Position numbers and translations under genes: made by a program
From: Pseudomonadota bacterium
GTDB lineage: Bacteria; Pseudomonadota; Gammaproteobacteria; Xanthomonadales; Xanthomonadaceae
Direction: 5' to 3'
DNA length: 10,826 nt
Assembly (NCBI GenBank): GCA_023423605.1
Contig: JAFAFF010000019.1
Span: forward strand, 1-10,826
The notes under the pieces: model-generated
What the model saw: only the letters and a program-made list of their open reading frames with translations
The model's database searches: none
What the model was told of the DNA's origin: nothing
Shown: positions 9,222-10,826 of the stretch, piece by piece
How positions within the stretch are numbered: position 1 is the stretch's first letter
Layout: every line of letters begins with the position of its first letter

Positions 9222-9580
9222 GGGATCTTCCCCTGGGTCAGCAGTTCGTTCACGTCCAGGCCCAGGCGCTGGATGCGCTCGAGCACGGCCGGCCATTCTT
9301 CGTTGAGGAAGCGGTCGCGTTCGCTGCTGCGCAGCTGGCTGGCTGCCTCCTCGGTCATGAACATGCCCAGCCCGCGGCGCTTTTCCACCAGGCCTTCATC
9401 GGCCAGTTCCTGGTAAGCACGCGATACGGTGATGGGATTGAGCTGGTAGTCGGCCGCCACCTGGCGCACCGAGGGCAGGGCATCGCCCGGTTTGATGATT
9501 CCGTCGAGCATCATGGCGATCACGCGCTCCTTCAGTTGACGGTAGATCGGAGCACCGTCGCTCCATTGGATATCGCTCAT
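9218..9580 (-). CDS. GntR-family transcriptional regulator, YtrA subfamily
   Basis: A 120-residue DNA-binding repressor. The N-terminal winged helix-turn-helix of GntR type spans about 10-76: PIYRQLKERV (11-20), then PGDALPSVRQVAADYQLNPI (31-50), then TVSRAYQELADEGLVEKRRG (51-70) and LGMFM. The remaining 45 residues are a short helical dimerisation tail, which is the mark of the YtrA subfamily; there is no large effector domain. The start at 9580 has GGAG 6 nt upstream (9587-9590) and lies 2 nt after the stop of the small secreted protein. It overlaps the ATPase gene by 4 bp. It probably represses its own operon through the palindrome at 9868-9891. HpaR1 of Xanthomonas campestris is a YtrA-type regulator of this size; orthology is possible but unproven. 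Confidence 0.93.
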   Translation of the reverse strand: MSDIQWSDGAPIYRQLKERVIAMMLDGIIKPGDALPSVRQVAADYQLNPITVSRAYQELADEGLVEKRRGLGMFMTEEAASQLRSSERDRFLNEEWPAVLERIQRLGLDVNELLTQGKIP

Positions 9581-9582
9581 GG

Positions 9583-9843
9583 TCAGCTCCGGGAATTCAG
9601 CGACTGCGCGAATGAAAAATACGGCATGGACAGGGAGCTGTTCAGCCGCCGCGGGGGGGAGGGTGCCGGGGACGCATCTCCGGCAGCCGGCACGGCTGCA
9701 TCCTGCAGGCCTTCCAGCAGCGGGGCGGTACCGGCATTGCCGGAAACGCGCCCTGCTGCCGCACACAGTCCTAGGGACAGGACCAGCAGGCCGACCGCAC
9801 TGGCGAGCGTTCCGGCATTGCGGTGTCGCGTCATGTTCTTCAT
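9583..9843 (-). CDS. Small secreted protein of unknown function, first gene of the operon
   Basis: An 86-residue protein. A positively charged start (MKNMTRHRN) and a hydrophobic core (about 11-30, ending LCAAAG) look like a signal peptide or single membrane anchor. The rest is short, Ala/Pro-rich and low in complexity (35-66). It ends in the distinctive aromatic tail S-M-P-Y-F-S-F-A-Q-S-L at residues 72-82. Evidence that it is real: AGGA 7 nt before the ATG (9851-9854), position right behind the operon promoter, and a stop codon 2 nt before the regulator's ATG. I do not recognise a family. It could be a processed peptide, a membrane-associated sensor or accessory of the ABC module, or chiefly a translated leader. 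Confidence 0.7.
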   Translation of the reverse strand: MKNMTRHRNAGTLASAVGLLVLSLGLCAAAGRVSGNAGTAPLLEGLQDAAVPAAGDASPAPSPPRRLNSSLSMPYFSFAQSLNSRS

Positions 9844-9850
9844 GGGCCCG

Positions 9851-9854
9851 TCCT
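9851..9854 (-). promoter_or_regulatory. Ribosome binding site of the small secreted protein
   Basis: AGGA on the minus strand, 7 nt before the ATG at 9841-9843. It supports this start over the earlier in-frame ATG at 9981, which lies upstream of the promoter. Confidence 0.65.
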
Positions 9855-9867
9855 GTCTCAGGTGACT

Positions 9868-9891
9868 GGTGTTGTAGTCAACTATAACACC
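9868..9891. promoter_or_regulatory. Palindromic operator (GGTG-N16-CACC), probable GntR/YtrA autoregulatory site
   Basis: A 24-nt palindrome with 10 of 12 symmetric base pairs: GGTGTT and AACACC at the outside, TAGT and ACTA inside. It covers the -10 hexamer and the likely start site of the six-gene operon, 24 nt before the first ATG, so bound repressor would block initiation. GntR-family sites are palindromes of this kind. I recall a GGTG-N16-CACC motif for YtrA of Xanthomonas but cannot check it here. Confidence 0.8.
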
Positions 9892-9908
9892 TGATGTGGC
9901 CAGTGCAA
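9881..9908 (-). promoter_or_regulatory. Sigma-70-like promoter of the envelope operon
   Basis: On the minus strand, -35 TTGCAC (complement of 9903-9908) is followed after 16 nt by -10 TATAGT (complement of 9881-9886, 5 of 6 to consensus). The start site would be near 9874, giving a leader of about 30 nt. The -10 lies within the palindromic operator. Confidence 0.6.
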
Positions 9909-10086
9909 CAGGGGCGGATACAGGTGGCTGACTTCGTTCAGGAAGCGCGTCGCGGGACGTGGCGTAACGCCGCAGACGCATGCCGTGCGGGCGATGCGGC
10001 TCCGGCGGGCGGATGCGGCGATGCTATAGTCCGGCGCGAAACGAGGGCCCCGGCCCTGCCACCCACCCATCGCCAGGATGCCTGCC
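9892..10086. other. Intergenic region between the envelope operon and the peroxidase gene
   Basis: About 195 nt between divergent genes. Apart from the -35 of the operon (9903-9908) and a candidate -10 for the peroxidase (10025-10030), it contains the short palindrome GGCGTAACGCC (9961-9971). No small ORF with a ribosome binding site was found. Confidence 0.5.
10025..10030 (+). promoter_or_regulatory. Probable -10 element of the peroxidase gene
   Basis: TATAGT (5 of 6 to consensus) lies 57 nt before the ATG at 10087. No clear -35 is visible at the expected distance in this GC-rich stretch, so the gene may need an activator or the -35 may be poor. Confidence 0.45.
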
Positions 10087-10707
10087 ATGTCCGCCTTTCC
10101 TTCCCACACGCCTCCTTGCCGGTCTTCGACGCGTGGCCCGCGGAAGGCTGTCCGCGGACGGGCGGTGCTGCTCGCGGCGGCCTGCCTTGCGCTGGCCGCG
10201 CCGGCGTTTTCGGCCGACGACCTGCTGGATGTGTCCTATCGCCCGCTGGCCGGCAAGGAACCGGTCAACCTGAAGCAGCGCTACCACGGCCGCGTGCTGC
10301 TGGTGGTCAATACCGCCAGCAAGTGTGGTTTCACCCCGCAGTACGAAGGGCTGGAGGCACTGCAGAAGAAGTACTCGGGGCGAGGCCTCAGCGTGCTCGG
10401 CTTTCCCTCCAATGATTTCAAGGGGCAGGAGCCGGGTGATGAGGCGCAGATCCAGGAATTCTGCACGCTGACCTATGGCGTCAAGTTCCCGATGTTCCAG
10501 AAGGTGCATGTCGTCGGCGACCAGGCCACGCCGTTGTACCGGCGCCTGACCGCAGCCAGCGGCGTCGCCCCTGGCTGGAATTTCCACAAGTACCTGGTGG
10601 GCCGCGATGGCCGCCTGGTGGCACAGTTCCCCAGCAAGGTCGCCCCGGATGACAAGGAACTGGTCGCGGCCATCGAGCGTGCGCTGGCGGCACCGGCGAC
10701 CCATTGA
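10087..10707 (+). CDS. gpx: Exported glutathione peroxidase-family thiol peroxidase
   Basis: A 206-residue peroxide-reducing enzyme of the thioredoxin fold. Numbered from the ATG at 10087, peroxidatic Cys80 lies in VNTASKCGFTPQY, Gln114 in FPSNDFKGQEPG, and Trp164-Asn165 in WNFHKYLV, completing the Cys-Gln-Trp-Asn tetrad. Cys126 (EFC) sits where the resolving cysteine of thioredoxin-dependent members lies, so thioredoxin-like reductants are more likely than glutathione. A signal peptide (hydrophobic core about 26-41, cleavage near AFSA) indicates a periplasmic location; common homologues such as BtuE lack one. The start at 10087 has AGGA 8 nt upstream (10075-10078). The in-frame ATG at 10078 overlaps that site and would add three residues. 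The gene stands alone. Confidence 0.93.
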   Translation: MSAFPSHTPPCRSSTRGPRKAVRGRAVLLAAACLALAAPAFSADDLLDVSYRPLAGKEPVNLKQRYHGRVLLVVNTASKCGFTPQYEGLEALQKKYSGRGLSVLGFPSNDFKGQEPGDEAQIQEFCTLTYGVKFPMFQKVHVVGDQATPLYRRLTAASGVAPGWNFHKYLVGRDGRLVAQFPSKVAPDDKELVAAIERALAAPATH

Positions 10708-10714
10708 TCTGCGC

Positions 10715-10781
10715 CGCACGCCTCGACATCCGGGACATGCGTGCGACAATGAACGTTTTCGCGCCGACGTCGGCGTCTTTT
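10715..10781 (+). terminator. Hairpins after the peroxidase gene
   Basis: Two stems lie in the 94-nt gap. CGCACGC (10715-10721) pairs with GCGTGCG (10739-10745) around a 17-nt loop. The 14-nt perfect palindrome at 10762-10775 (CGCCG, ACGT loop, CGGCG) is followed by TCTTTT (10776-10781), which resembles a short intrinsic terminator. The second could equally be a leader element of the next gene. Confidence 0.35.
10723..10750 (+). promoter_or_regulatory. Possible promoter of the gene at the right edge
   Basis: TCGACA (10723-10728) and GACAAT (10745-10750) are separated by 16 nt, about 52 nt before the ATG at 10802. The first inverted repeat described for this gap overlaps it. Confidence 0.4.
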
Positions 10782-10801
10782 CACTTCCAGGAATGCAACA
10801 C

Positions 10802-10826
10802 ATGAAGATGGGAATGCGTGGCGCTG
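10802..10826 (+). CDS. Start of an unidentified gene (truncated by window end)
   Basis: An ATG with AGGA 9 nt upstream (10789-10792) opens a frame reading MKMGMRGA before the window ends. The basic start would suit a signal peptide, but eight codons are too few to say more. Confidence 0.55.

Noticed and set aside
9222..9296. Longer start of the ABC ATPase
   Set aside because: It lies inside the regulator gene; the ATGA overlap with AGGGGAAG upstream is the better start, and the extra residues are not ABC-like.
9882..10109. Minus-strand small ORF (75 codons) between the operon and the peroxidase gene
   Set aside because: It spans the promoters of both flanking genes, has no ribosome binding site and has no protein-like features.

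Overview
The window is high-GC chromosomal DNA (roughly two thirds G+C by eye). Gene content, protein style and the short hexamers before genes point to a gammaproteobacterium of the Xanthomonadaceae/Lysobacteraceae, most like Stenotrophomonas or Xanthomonas. Genus is inferred; no rRNA or other marker is present. No tRNA, rRNA, insertion sequence, CRISPR array or phage gene was seen.

Layout. (1) Positions 1-2086, minus strand: a two-gene unit of roxA (JmjC-type ribosomal protein L16 hydroxylase, with an unusual acidic tail) and, 2 nt downstream, an ElaA-like GNAT acetyltransferase that runs off the left edge. (2) Positions 2243-5224: class II fumarase fumC (minus) and adenylosuccinate lyase purB (plus), back to back around a 207-nt divergent control region. 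The two are members of one superfamily: PurB releases fumarate and FumC hydrates it to malate. The control region holds a perfect 13-bp hairpin and mirrored short inverted repeats. (3) Positions 5316-9843, minus strand: a compact six-gene cell-envelope operon. In transcription order it encodes a small secreted protein, a YtrA-subfamily GntR repressor, an ABC-2 ATPase, an ABC-2 permease, a periplasmic GSGD-repeat beta-solenoid protein, a YggN/DUF2884-like lipoprotein and a second small lipoprotein (seven ORFs if the last, which sits behind a hairpin, is included). Its promoter carries a palindrome of the form GGTG-N16-CACC over the -10 and start region, which is almost certainly the repressor's own operator. 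(4) Positions 10087-10707, plus strand: an exported glutathione peroxidase-family thiol peroxidase. (5) From 10802: the first eight codons of a further plus-strand gene.

The housekeeping genes are confidently identified by catalytic motifs; in PurB the catalytic residues fall at exactly the E. coli numbers once the right start is chosen. The most interesting part is the 5.3-9.9 kb operon. It looks like a self-repressed ABC module that responds to envelope stress or an unknown ligand. Four small or repetitive exported proteins of unknown role are co-transcribed with it, two of which share a motif with each other.
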